From: Prorocentrum cordatum
Taxonomy: Eukaryota; Sar; Dinophyceae; Prorocentrales; Prorocentraceae
Assembly: GCA_963575745.1 (NCBI GenBank)
Contig: CAUYUJ010003570.1
Span: forward strand, 252,501-316,500
Length of the DNA: 64,000 nt
Direction of reading: 5' to 3'
The notes below the pieces were generated by a model. The model did not search any database. It worked only from the letters and a program-made list of their open reading frames with translations, and was not told the origin of the DNA. This document shows positions 11,718 through 21,594 of the stretch, one piece after another. Position numbers and translations under genes: made by a program. The number at the start of each line of letters is the position of its first letter. Positions within the stretch are counted from its first letter, which is position 1.

Positions 11718-12214
11718 GCTGGCGATATAGAGGGACCACGCGGGAGGATGAGGCAGGAGGGAGGGGTGATGCGGAGGAGGAGGAGGAGGAGGCAGGGTAA
11801 GGTTTGGCATAGGGAGGAGGATGAGGGGGCTTAAGGAGCGGCGAGCGCACATGACGGCACCGAGCGTGGCCCTCCGATTGGTGTAAACAGTGTGCGGGTT
11901 GGTGCGAAGTGCGATACTTGCCGCGGCGCTGCAGCGCGCGGAACGATTCGTTGCGCCAGCATCGTCGCTGCAGCGACTGTACAATATTGGTGCTGACATC
12001 AGCCTTTCCCACAGACATGCCGCTGCAGCGGCTTCGTCATCACTGTTGTGCTCGATGTGATCGTTGCTCTTCGCTTCATCTTTCACATGCGCTGCAGCGC
12101 ACCTCATCATGAGCACCTCGTCCGCGCACATGTTGCCTCATCACTCCATCGCAGCAATTTTGGCGCTGAAGTGCGACCGCGCTCGGGCTGCAGCCTCGGC
12201 GCGCCGCGCGCGCG
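11718..12214 (+). other. spacer A-B with palindromes
   Basis: A purine-rich GGAGGA tract (11745-11830) is followed by four long palindromes (near 11926, 11967, 12017 and 12089), just upstream of gene B. No gene seen; probably 3' and 5' untranslated or intergenic sequence. Confidence 0.45.
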
Positions 12215-12979
12215 ATGGCGACGATCAAGCGCGACTGCGTCGTGCTGCACGACAACCGTGCGGGGCGCGAGCTGGTCGCGGCCGTCGAGGTCATCGGAGA
12301 CCGCGAGTGTATCACCGTGACCACCGCAGGTTGGAGCAAGTGGGCGTGCGGCAAGGCTCAGGGCTTGCGAGGCACGATGTTCCTAACGTGGCTGAAAAAT
12401 CAGCGCACCGCGTCGTCGGGGCCAACGGCGCCGACGACGCTCTTCGCTGCAGCGGAGCCAGGCCGCCGCCCGACCACGCGGTCCGGCAGCGCCAGTCGCC
12501 AGGTTCCAGTGGACAAGTGCTTCAAGACAGTGCAGCTGCCGCCGTTTGGCGATACTGAGGCAACAGAGCTGCAGATTGTCATTCCCCCACCTCATAGGGG
12601 GGGGAGGGACAAGCTGCAGGTGGTGCTGCACGAGAAGGGCGTAGAGTACATCAAGGCCACATTGCTTCAGGAGGCGGCGGAGGCGGCAGAGGCGAGCACG
12701 GTGCTGAAGCGCCCGCGGCGCCACGAGACCGACGTTCCTTGCGGCACCCGCATCTATTGGGTGCAGCGGCTCCAAGCTTGGCGGGCCGTCCGCACAGACT
12801 GCGGTTGCAGCAGGACGGCCTTGTTCCGCACAAACCGCGGCTGCAGCAAGGATGACGCTGAAGCGGCCGCGGCGAAGTGGTGCACCGCCGAACTCAAGGA
12901 TTGCGAAGCGGATGAGCTCCAGGAGATGGAAGCGGAGGCGGAGGGCGATGCGGAGGAGGAGGAGGCCGACTCGGACTGA
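12215..12979 (+). CDS. gene B, copy 1: uncharacterised, acidic tail, AP2-like module
   Basis: A single open frame of 254 codons, ATG at 12215 (MATIKRDCVVLHDNRAG), TGA at 12977-12979. The N-terminal third looks like a folded domain (ELVAAVEVIGDRECITVTTA, WSKWACGKAQGLRG). A block CFKTVQLPPFG ... KLQVVLHEKGVEYIKATLL follows. Next is IYWVQRLQAWRAVRTDCG ... AEAAAAKWC, in which I-x-W ... W-R-A ... A-x-x-A-x-x-W resembles the degenerate AP2-like modules of dinoflagellate mobile-element proteins. The tail is very acidic (EEEEADSD). Intron-less as read; upstream exons cannot be excluded. Function unknown; DNA binding is inference from the module. Confidence 0.6.
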   Translation: MATIKRDCVVLHDNRAGRELVAAVEVIGDRECITVTTAGWSKWACGKAQGLRGTMFLTWLKNQRTASSGPTAPTTLFAAAEPGRRPTTRSGSASRQVPVDKCFKTVQLPPFGDTEATELQIVIPPPHRGGRDKLQVVLHEKGVEYIKATLLQEAAEAAEASTVLKRPRRHETDVPCGTRIYWVQRLQAWRAVRTDCGCSRTALFRTNRGCSKDDAEAAAAKWCTAELKDCEADELQEMEAEAEGDAEEEEADSD

Positions 12980-13258
12980 GCTGCGGCGCGCTCGGTCGAC
13001 CGCATCGCTGGGGCGTGCGATCACGGTCGGCAGTGCGATTGAGAATGGCAGCGAGGAGGACGAGCACGAGGACGAGGGCGAGGAGGAGAAGGAGGAGGAG
13101 GATTGGGATAATAATTGCGGATTGTTGGTGGATCCCCCCAATGTTCGCTACTGTTGGTGTCATTGCGAATCGTTGGTATGATCAAGCGTGCTGCAGCACG
13201 ACGACACTACGATCAAGTGTGCCTCTCACGCGTTGCCGCCGTCGATGTGTGACCTCAC

Positions 13259-13407
13259 GGCGCTGCAGCGCTGACTTACGTTTCGTGTGTTTGGAGTCCA
13301 TCGTGCTGCAGCGCTGATTTACGTTCGGGTGTCTGGCGTGCCGATATCAGATTTTTGCGTCGCGCTGCAGCGCTGACTTACATTTTGTGTGTCTGGCGTG
13401 TTGATGT
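13259..13407 (+). repeat. three tandem palindrome-plus-tail repeats
   Basis: Three copies of a GCTGCAGCGCTGACTTACG-type unit followed by GTGTCTGGCGTG-type sequence, about 45-57 bp apart, between genes B and C. Conserved in copy 2 (27745-27895). Confidence 0.6.
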
Positions 13408-13489
13408 AGCGCTTCGATCGCGCTTGCAGCCCGCATGTTCGCTTTATGTTATTGCATGTGGTTCGCAGCCACCTGTGATCAGAACATCA

Positions 13490-13843
13490 ATGGCTGCCAA
13501 CATGAGTGCAGCGACGCCGCCATGGCGGCTTCCCTCGGAGCCAGTGCCGCCGCCGAAGGCGAAGTCCGCTGCATCGGATGCGACATATGCGGCTACTCCC
13601 CCTCCTCCGCCGCCGCCGCCGCCACCACCGCCTCCGACGTCGACGAGGACCGCGGCTGCAGCCGCCAGTGATGTGCCAGCCCCGCGCGCGGCTGCAGCCG
13701 CGCGCAAGCGCGATGCTGATGCCAAGGTTGGCATGTGGATGCTTGTGTGCGACATGATTCGGGAAGCGCTTCAGCGCGGGGACCGCGAGGCAGCGTTTGC
13801 GCTGGCAGTCCAATACCACGTCGCGAAGAAGCCGCGGAAGTGA
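13490..13843 (+). CDS. gene C, copy 1: Pro-rich small protein with helical C-terminal module
   Basis: 117 aa from ATG at 13490 (MAANMSAATPPWRLPSE) to TGA at 13841. The middle is a run of 13 prolines (about residues 39-51), then Ala-rich sequence. The last ~40 residues (VGMWMLVCDMIREALQRG, DREAAFALAVQYHVAKK) look like a compact helical hairpin. The pattern W-x4-C-x-x-I/L-x3-L-x-x-G-D/E-x-x-A-A/F-A-L-A-x-x-Y resembles the C-terminus of gene D. The frame stays open through the proline tract, whereas copy 2 is frameshifted exactly there. Function unknown. Confidence 0.5.
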   Translation: MAANMSAATPPWRLPSEPVPPPKAKSAASDATYAATPPPPPPPPPPPPPTSTRTAAAAASDVPAPRAAAAARKRDADAKVGMWMLVCDMIREALQRGDREAAFALAVQYHVAKKPRK

Positions 13844-13977
13844 CGGGCGCGCGGCGCGCGCGCGGTCAGTGCTGCAGCACCACTGTTTCAGTCGGATACA
13901 GCATCGCGACGGCGGCGACGGCGACAGAGACAACGACGACGGCGTTAAAGACGACGTAATTCAGAGCAGTACATGCA

Positions 13978-14515
13978 GGAGAAGAAGGTGGAGGGAGGAT
14001 GATGATGAGGAGGAGGAGGGTGATCAGGAGGACGACGACATTGAGGACGACGTTCTGGAACGCCCTCATTTTCACAGGTTCCCACCGCTCGCTGCCAGCA
14101 CCTCGGAGCAGGGGAAGGGGGAGCAGGATGATGATGATGATGAGGAGGAGGAGGAGAAGGAGGCCGAGGACGAGGAGTATGACGAGGAGGAGGGGAGGAA
14201 GACAACCAGTTGGCACCCATGCCCCGCCCCCCCGATCCTTCTGCCTATTCCTGCCTCCGCATACTCCCTCTCCTCCTCCTCCTCCTCCTCCTCCTCCTCC
14301 TCCTCATCCTCCCTCTCATTCTCCTACTCCTCCTTCTCCTCCTCCTTCTCCTCCTCCTCCCTCTCCTTCTTCTCCTCCTCATCAGTGTCCTCCTCCTCCT
14401 CCTCCTCCTCCTTCTCCTGCCCCCCCTCCTCCCCCCCCTCCTCCTCTCCCTCCAATCCTCCTCCTCCCCCTCATCCTCCTCCCCCTCCTCCTCCTATCCT
14501 GAGGGGGCAGCCCTG
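13978..14515. repeat. purine-rich tract followed by (CTC)n pyrimidine tract
   Basis: About 230 bp of GAG/GAT-rich sequence is followed by about 240 bp of CTC/CCT repeats on the same strand, so the halves could pair into a large imperfect hairpin or form triplex DNA. Open frames here are compositional. Confidence 0.75.
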
Positions 14516-14770
14516 GGGAGGTCAATCCAGTCGTTGGCCTTCGGAGGTTCAGTTGGGGGTGATGTTACTTTGCGGGGTGATGTTACTTTGGGGGGTCAGT
14601 CGATTGGTTAGCAGGGGTCCGTCGTCGTCAGCGTCGTCGCCATCGCATTCGTCGTTGGCACCGCCGCTGTTTTTGTTCCGTGCAGCTGCAGCTGCAGCTT
14701 CGCGCGCCGCAGCGCCCGCGCGCCGCCCTGCGGCGCCCACGCGCCCGAGCTCAGCTTCAGCTGCAGTGAT

Positions 14771-14886
14771 GGGACTGGTTTCCACCACCACTATACCATA
14801 TGTTGGAGAAGGAGGAGGAGGAGAAAGAAGAGGAGGAGGAGGACCTCTCCCTCCAACTTATGGTACTGGTGGTGAAAACCAAGCCC
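14771..14886. repeat. inverted repeat ~116 bp (foldback, possible intron-like insert)
   Basis: Left arm 14771-14808 (GGGACTGGTTTCCACCACCA...) pairs with right arm 14851-14886 (...TGGTGGTGAAAACCAAGCCC) around a GAGGAG-rich loop. It begins after CTGCAGTGAT and ends 37 bp before gene D. Present in copy 2 at 29351-29466 with some changes on each arm. It resembles a MITE or introner. Confidence 0.6.
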
Positions 14887-14923
14887 ATCATGCAGCTTGG
14901 CGAGCTGCAGCCTCGCTGCAGCG

Positions 14924-15556
14924 ATGGCGTACCTCGACTGCGACGAGGACTTCGAGGAGTTCGACAGCGACGACGGCGGCGCGCTGCTCGCGGCCGCGGC
15001 CACGGCGCGGCCGCGGCCTCCCTCGGCGCCGCCGCCAGGCGCGCTGCTGGCCAAGGCGCGGCCGCGGCCGTCGCCGTACGGCAGCGTCGGCCGCGCCTTG
15101 GCCAAGGGCAAGGACAAGGACAAGGACAAGGACAAGGACGGCGGCCCACCTTGCGCCTCGGGCAAGGGCAAGGACAAGGACAAGGACGTCGGCGGCCCAC
15201 CTTGCAAGGGCATGGGCAAGGGCAAGGACAAGGACAAGGACGTCGGCGGCCCACCTTGCAAGGGCAAGGACAAGGACAAGGACGACGGCGGCCCTTGCAA
15301 GGGCAAGGGCAAGGACAAGAGCAAGGGCGGCAAACTTGTCCAAGGGCAAGGGCAAGGGCAAGGGCAAGGGCGGCGGGGCGGCTGGTTCAACAGGGCGCAG
15401 CGGCTCTGCGAGCTGCTGCTGGCGGGCGAGTACGCCGCCGCCGCCGCCCTGGCCGAGGAGTACTACGCTGGCCCAGCAGAGGTCTGGGTCGGCCAGGGCG
15501 GCGGCGGCGGCGAGGAGGCCGCCGAGGAGGCGCTGCAGGCGCCGTGGGGCGCCTGA
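14924..15556 (+). CDS. gene D, copy 1: KGKDK-repeat protein
   Basis: 210 aa, ATG at 14924 (MAYLDCDEDFEEFDSDDGGA), TGA at 15554. An acidic N-terminus is followed by an Ala/Pro/Arg linker, then four rounds of (KGKDKDKD)n separated by GGPPC (about residues 63-135), giving a strongly basic, regularly spaced Cys-containing repeat. A GQGQGQG stretch and the C-terminal module GGWFNRAQRLCELLLAGE ... ALAEEYYAGPAEVWVG follow. The repeat region differs greatly from copy 2 while the ends are conserved, so it evolves by repeat slippage or is under diversifying change. RNA or DNA binding by the basic repeat is inference. Low complexity lowers confidence that it is translated. Confidence 0.5.
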   Translation: MAYLDCDEDFEEFDSDDGGALLAAAATARPRPPSAPPPGALLAKARPRPSPYGSVGRALAKGKDKDKDKDKDGGPPCASGKGKDKDKDVGGPPCKGMGKGKDKDKDVGGPPCKGKDKDKDDGGPCKGKGKDKSKGGKLVQGQGQGQGQGRRGGWFNRAQRLCELLLAGEYAAAAALAEEYYAGPAEVWVGQGGGGGEEAAEEALQAPWGA

Positions 15557-15720
15557 GGAGGCGCAGGCGCCGAGGAGGGCGCGCAGGCGCCTGAGGAGGC
15601 GCTGCAGGCGCCGAGGGCTGCGCGCAGGCGCTGCAGGCGCCGAGGGCTGCGCGCAGGCGCTGCAGGCGCTGAGGAGAGGCGCTGCAGGCGCCTGAGGGAG
15701 GCGCCGCGCAGGCGCCAACA
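15545..15720. repeat. GGCGCC-type tandem palindromic repeat after gene D
   Basis: Repeated GCGCAGGCGCCTGAGGAG units containing the palindrome GGCGCC. Replaced in copy 2 by GAGGAGGCCGCG repeats (30050-30210), so this segment is not conserved. Confidence 0.7.
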
Positions 15721-16784
15721 TGAGAGCCGCGGCAGGCCGGGCCGCCGCGGAGCATCCAACTGTATGGGCGACGGAGAGGGTGGACTATAGTAGAGGTAGA
15801 GGTAGACAGGGGGAGAGGGTGGACTATAGTAGAGGTAGACAGGGGGGAGACGTAATATACATAGGGACTGCGAGGGGGACGATGGAGACGCAGCGTGGGG
15901 GTGGAGTGAAGACACATTGGAGAGAGACGGTAGACAGGATGCCCGCTGCAGCGGGTATCCACTCTCCCGTGAGCGAGGGGGACAACGAACGCATAGTGAT
16001 AGGATACATGCTGTAGCAACCCAACATGTAAGATCAATGGGAGCAATGGGGGGGGTGGATTGGATCAGTTCGCGAGCATAGCCTGCCGACGCATGCATGT
16101 GGTTTAGGCCAGGTTATATTTCGTGCGCCAGATCGCGTGGTGCGCCCGCGCTGTCGCCCAGAAAGGCGCTCCGATATCCTCATCACATCTATCTGCCATC
16201 GTCGACGTTCACATCCTGATCCACTGACATTTTTTTTGTATGGACTGATGTGCCAGGGGTCGGCCTTGGATTGGCCAGGAAAGTTCGGGGGCACTTGGGG
16301 GGGTCCTGGGGCACTTCAGATGGCAAACAGTCTCGCATCGCATCGCCCTTCGCCACTCTCCCTGCTCCCCTTCAGCACAGTTCGTTGCGCCGCCGAGTAG
16401 CTCCCCCCATGGCCTCCTGGCAGCCTCACCAGCCCCCATCAGCCTTGTCCTCAGCAGTCTCGAGCCATCGCGACGCTGCTGCAGCAGAGCCGTGAGCGTA
16501 AATCTTTGCAGTTGACAGCGGTGTCGGCATCGTCAACCTCGTCGCGACGCTGCTGCAGCAGCGCCGCGTGATGTACTTCGCGCCTCTCTTAGTTTCACTC
16601 CCACATCGAAATCAGCAGTGTGGACAGTGTTCTGGGACTGCGTGGGTGGGCGTTGGGGTGGGCTGGAGTGCTGGATGTTGGCATCAGGATGGCTGATCGG
16701 GGGTCGAACGGGAGCTTCGGGTGAAGCGATCTGAGAGCGTCGGTGCCCCTCTGCAGAGGTGATGCTGTCTGACAGCGGCGTGTC
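15721..16784 (+). other. non-coding spacer D-E, first part
   Basis: Contains a short direct repeat GGGTGGACTATAGTAGAGG (15778 and 15819), a CCCGCTGCAGCGGG-type palindrome (about 15940) and two GCTGCTGCAGCAG palindromes (about 16480 and 16550). It is well conserved in copy 2. No plausible ORF. Confidence 0.5.
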
Positions 16785-16921
16785 TGTTCAATAGCCCCCT
16801 CTATTGAACAGCCACGCCCGTGTCTGTTCAATAGCCCCCTCTATTGAACGCGTCATGTTCAATAGCCCCCTCTATTGAACAGCCACGCCCGTGTCTGTTC
16901 AATAGCCCCCTCTATTGAACA
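16785..16921. repeat. array of four TGTTCAATAG hairpins
   Basis: Four near-identical units TGTTCAATAG-CCCCCT-CTATTGAACA, each a 10-bp perfect stem with a six-base loop; the spacers include CCACGCCCGTGTC. Conserved in copy 2 at 31268-31404, with a stem or loop change in two units and the rest unchanged. Could be a binding-site array or an RNA processing signal. Confidence 0.75.
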
Positions 16922-17865
16922 GACACGCCTCTGTCGATGTCCCAGCTGCCTTCGAGGCTCCCAGATCGCTTCGGTATTTGCTCCTGATCACACTTCGCGC
17001 ATCTCCTGAATCCGTCCCGCGCCCTCCTCGGGCACCTTCCGTGTCCCTCCTGTGTCTGCCCGCCCGCCCGCTCCCGAGCTCCCGTGTATACCTATCCGTC
17101 TCCCGTGTCTCTCCCTCGTCTCTCCCGTGCCCCTTCCGTGTCTCCACATGCTTTCCGTGCGCTCCCGCCCGTGCCCCTCCGCGACCGCTTCCGGTCCGTC
17201 CGCTCCGCTCGACCCCGAACTGGACCATGTCCCCGGTCTCTTCGTGCCCCCCCCCCCACCTTAGGATACCCCCTCCCCCCCCGCCTCCTCCCCCATCCCC
17301 CCTCCCATCACCTTTCCGCCCTCCCTTCGCCTTCACCCCTGTACCCTCCACCTCCCTCCCTCTCCCCCGTGTTTTTCCATGTCCCCTCCCCCCCCTTCCG
17401 TTGTCTTTCTCCACATCCCCTTCCGTTGTTCCTCATGCCTCCATGCATTCCCCCCCGTGTCCTGCCGCCGCCCGCCCGCGCGCGTTGTTCATTCCCACCG
17501 TGTTCTCGCATTCCCCCCGCCCCCCCCCCCCCCCCCCCCCCCGTGTCCCTCATTATCTCCCTCCTCTCCTTTCCATCACTCTATATCTCTCTCCCGATTG
17601 CCCACTACCATGCGTTCCATCATGGTGCGCATGCATAGCGCTGCAGCGCTTCATGTTACTTTGTGACGATGATTTCTGCTGAGCGCTGCAGCGCTCACGT
17701 GTGTTTCTTAATTGCATGCGATCGTTGCGCTGCAGCGCATCTGTACTGTTGTGGCCTCTCTTCCACCTCAGCAGCCGAGTGCTTCAGCTCTCGCAGTGTG
17801 GGAGGCCCTCCCTCGCGCTTCCCCTCGGAGCGTCCGCGCGCCCCCTCGCCCTCGCGGAGGGCATC
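16922..17865 (+). other. pyrimidine-rich CCGTGTCTCCC minisatellite and leader of gene E
   Basis: 17000-17560 is made of CCGTGTCTCCC and CCCCTCCC repeats ending in a ~22-base C run. Palindromes near 17640, 17680 and 17725 precede gene E. Frames open by composition only. Confidence 0.55.
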
Positions 17866-19727
17866 ATGTCTGCCGCGGCTGCGGCCACACCCATCAACCA
17901 CATCCTGGATAACCTGGACAGCTGCGACGCCTTCTTCGCATCGCAGATCGGCGTCATCGCCGCCGACGCGATGGCGCAGAGCCAGTCCGCCTTGTCCATG
18001 AGCGTGCAGCTGCAGCTTCACAACTTGGGGACGATCGGGGCTGCCCAAGCAGCTACCCTGCAGAATCGAATCACCGCGTCGGGCTTCGCGGACAGCCATA
18101 AGGCGCGCCTCAGCGCCGTGCTGGCCGCGCGCGTGGGCACGGCGACGCCCACGCTCCAGATGCGCGTGCAGACGCTCGCGTCAGGGCGGTGCTATCCATC
18201 GTGCTGTGCACATCGGACCGCCGAAGTGTTATTCACATGTATGGTTTAATTGTTTGTTCTGTACTTTATGTATGTTACCATGTTCATTTTTCAAATGTAC
18301 TTATGTTAGCATGCTGCAGCATGCCTTCGTCGATTCGTAGGCTGGTGGGCTTTACCATGCAGGACTGGGGTTCATTTCGCGACCCCAGCCAGAGCATCGT
18401 CGCGAAGGTGCGCGCGTTGATCAAACGTTGCGGTGCCATCGACTTGACGGTTCCGAGCGAGAACACGCGGAAAGAGTTGGCGGCGTTGATGGCATGCGCC
18501 CATCTTCCAGACGCAAACCCTGGGCAGCTCTACGGGATCGTGACGGAGATGAAGGTGTGGGATTCGGCGGGAACGCCTAACGCAGACGCATCATATCGCA
18601 CTGACTGCAGCCAATGCGATGCGGCGCGTCAGCGTTAAGGTTTCCCGACGAGTCGCCCTTTACAGGGTCAGTTCTTGGCGAGCCGCAGGGGCGCGACGGG
18701 GCATGCGGCGACAGTGACTTGGAATTTCCCAGCAGATCCTCGGCAGCTCCCTCAGCACATCTTCGACGCGGCGTACACCGATGCGGACCCGCCGATCGAT
18801 GTGACGCGCGACCTCGCCAACGTGGCATCGCATCTACGAGGCTGCTGCCACCCCGTCATGCGCTGCAGCGCTGATTGTTCTGGATGTCTTTGGTGCTTCG
18901 GTGAGCTCGGTCCTTTAGGTCCACCTCGCATAGAGCATGATAGGTTTCATGCTACGCGTGCGCCGCTGAAGCGGCCTGCGGGTCTCAACGCCATCAAGGC
19001 TCGCGCGCCTCTCAGGCTGACCAACAAGGGCTTGCGGGCTGCCGCCCCACCGCATCAGCCGAGCACTGCCATTGTGCCATGGACACCATCGGGGTCGCCC
19101 TCCGTGCCGCCTGCAGCGCCAATGCAACCCATGGACGCGATGGCCGTGATGCAGCAAATGCTGGCAGCGTTTGCGCCACCGCCATCGCCGCCCAACGAGC
19201 TGCAGCTGCTGCTCTTCCCGCGCCGCCCTGCGGCGCCCACGGCGAGCCCCCCCGCGAGTCCCCCCGCGATTGGCGATTCGCCAGCTGGGCCAGCATTGTC
19301 AGCGGCGGCGCCAGATGCTGCTGCAGCAGCGCCAACGCCGCCAAACGAAGATGCTGCTGCAGCAGCAGACGGAGACGAGGATGCTGTGCTGCAGGCGATC
19401 GAGACCTTGGCTGCGGGCAGCGCGAAAGGCGAGCTGCCTCGCAAGGGCAAGGGCAAGGGCAAGGGCAAGAAGGGCAAGGGCAAGAGCGCGATCAAGGGCA
19501 AGAGCAAGGCAGGCGCTGGCAAGGGCAAGACGGCGGCCAAGGGCACGGCCAAACCGAAGGCCAAGGGCAAAGGGAAGGCCAAAGCCAAGGCCAAGGCCAA
19601 GCCAAAGGGCAAGGCGGCAGCCAAACGGGGCCAAATGGCACTCGGGTGCAGCAAATGCCGCTACCTGCCGAATGGCTGCGGCACGTGCCGCGACCCGAAC
19701 TTCACTGGCCGTCGCGGCAAGCCGTGA
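17866..19727 (+). CDS. gene E, copy 1: basic protein with C-terminal C-x2-C-R zinc-like motif
   Basis: Four exons close perfectly in frame: 17866-18188, 18320-18554, 18666-18854 and 18972-19727, giving 500 aa. Exon 1 starts MSAAAAATPINHILDNLD. Exon 2 has FTMQDWGSFRDPSQSIVAKV; exon 3 has FDAAYTDADPPIDVTRD; exon 4 is Pro/Ala-rich, then a long KGKGKGK/KAKAKAK block. The C-terminus is LGCSKCRYLPNGCGTCRDPN, a C-x2-C-R-x5-G-C-x2-C-R-x-P-N motif I recall at the C-terminus of many dinoflagellate proteins. Intron 1 ends CATGCTGCAG|CATG; intron 3 starts GTCATGCGCTGCAGCGC and ends GCCGCTGAAG|CGGC. The protein is probably nuclear and nucleic-acid binding (inference from the basic block and Cys motif). 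Confidence 0.75.
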
Positions 19728-20470
19728 GCGCGCAACGGGCACTGTCGGCATATGGAGGTGAGGATGAGGATTATGAGGGCGAGGAGGAGGATGGGTTGGA
19801 TGATGAGGAGGATGAGCATGTGGAGGAGAAGGAATGAGGAGGATGGTGGGGATTAGTGCGAGGTTGGATGGAACGCTGGCCGATGATATGAACGGTAGTG
19901 GCGTTGGTCTTGCCTGGCGGTCGCGCGGCTCGCACGGACGACGAGGAGGATGAAAGTCAAATATGTTGACGGGTTCTCTTGGATGCGGGCGCTGCAGCGC
20001 TGGCGCCTTTGTGGTCAACGTTTGCATCGCCATCATGATCACGATGCAGCGCTGCAGCGCTCGCTTTCCTGGGTGGTGGCGTAGATATTGCGCGCTGTTG
20101 AGTTCCGATGCAGCGCTGCAGCGCCTGTCAGACTTGTGGTGCCGTTGTAGCGTTGGCGCGTTTGTGAGTGTGCAGTTGCAGCCGCGGTGTCCATGTATTG
20201 CGTGACGTGCTCGTCTTGAGTGCCAGTCGCTCCTCGTCGATACGCGCTGCAGCGCCATCATTCGTGATGTCGAGCGTTGTCTCACGCATGGTTGTTGCCA
20301 AGTCACGCGCTGCAGCGCTGTGATTCGCTCATGTTGCGCGTTGCCGATGGCATGCCCTCCTCCCCCTCCTCCTCCTCCTCCTCCTCACTTGGCTCGCGCG
20401 TCGCAGTCGCCATCGTTCGCTGCAGCGGGTGCTGGCAACGGACCTCCTCCGCCTCCTCCCTGGGCTCGCA
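19728..20470 (+). other. spacer E-G
   Basis: GATGAGGAGG-rich stretch (19755-19850), then seven GCGCTGCAGCGC-type palindromes between 19988 and 20312. No gene seen. Confidence 0.5.
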
Positions 20471-20901
20471 ATGGCGGCGCGCCGCTGCGACAAGCCGTTC
20501 GAAGCGCAAGCGCGCGCCGACCGTCGCGACGAGTTGCGCGAGGCCCGCGCGAGAGCGACGGCGACTGCTACAGCAGAGGTGAAGGAGGCGCGGGAGAACG
20601 CCAGGAAAGCGGAGAAGCAGGTGCAGATCCGCACCGCGGAGCTGCAGGTGGATGAGGAGGCGGATGAGAAGGAGGACGGTGGGGTTCATGAGTGTGGCAG
20701 GCTACCCCCCCGCTGCAGCGGGGGAGAAGGACGACAAGGGGGATGATCAGGAGGAGGTGGAAGGCGACGATGTGGGAGGATGAGGAGTATGAGTAGCAGG
20801 GTCGGGGTCAGGTGGACATCGCCGCTTCGGACGTGGCCAACCAGAAACTCAACGAGGCGTTGACCTCGCTGCGGAACGCCAAGAAGATGAAGGTGACCTG
20901 A
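20471..20901 (+). CDS. gene G, copy 1: 88-aa charged, coiled-coil-like protein, two exons
   Basis: Exon 1 20471-20647 (MAARRCDKPFEAQARADRRD ... QIRTAELQ) joins exon 2 20812-20901 (VDIAASDVANQKLNEALTSL ... KKMKVT, stop) in phase 0. The product is almost all charged and Ala/Leu residues in helical heptads, so a short coiled coil is likely. Both exon ends carry CAGGTGGA, a direct repeat around the intron as expected for introner insertion. The intron contains a CCCCCGCTGCAGCGGGGG palindrome. Copy 2 is also open. No family recognised. Confidence 0.6.
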
Positions 20902-21594
20902 GTGAGGTCGGCCTCGGCGACCGCCTGCTGAAGCATGCTGGTTCGATTGGTTGGTAAAGGCTGGAGGGAACGTGGTTGAGCGTGTTGTTTGAGTTGCGCT
21001 GCAGCGCTTCTCCGTGGACCACGGTTGAAAGTTTGCGCGCGGATCATGATGTGTTTATGTGTTGCGCTGCAGCGCAGTTTCGCTTGCAGTTTCTCGTTGG
21101 ATGGTGATGTGGCGGATGATGAGGGCGAGTGATATTGATGCTGTTGACGATGAAGGTGATGGTGACGGGGAGGATGAAGGGACGGGAGACGGATGATGAG
21201 GAGGATGGGTAGGTTGAGGAGGAGGATGGGGGGGGGGCGAGGGGGCGCATGAGGCGGAGGAGGAGGAAGGGGGGGGAGGAGGGGGAGGAAGAGGAGGAGG
21301 AGGAGGTATAGGAGGGGGAGGAAGAGGAGGAGGACGAGGGGGATGGCGAGCAGGATGGAGGAGGAGGAGGACGTTCGCGCTGCAGCGCGTCAGATTGTCA
21401 TCATTGAACGTTAGCGGCGCTGTAGCGCCATGTGCTCCCAGACTGTTGCTTGGCAGTTGGCGCTGCAGCGCGCATTTGGTTGCTCTCCACGCGGTGCAGC
21501 CTCATTTCCATCCGTAGTCGCCGTGGCCCATAGCGGAGGGGCCCCTCCGCGCGCGCGCAGCGACGGAGGCAAGCTTGCCGCGGGAACGCGCGCG
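20902..21594 (+). other. spacer G-F with GAG-rich tract
   Basis: Palindromes near 20995, 21064, 21378 and 21460; GAGGAGG repeats 21180-21370. A frame open from 21430 runs into gene F exon 1, so the true start could be upstream of 21595. Confidence 0.5.

Noticed and set aside
13797-15695. 632-codon plus frame across the GA/CT tracts and gene D
   Set aside because: Runs through simple repeats and reads gene D out of its conserved frame.
18915-20306. Long minus-strand frames opposite gene E (Ala/Leu/Pro-rich)
   Set aside because: Mirror of the GC-rich, lysine-coding plus strand, where exon phases close; no motifs on minus.
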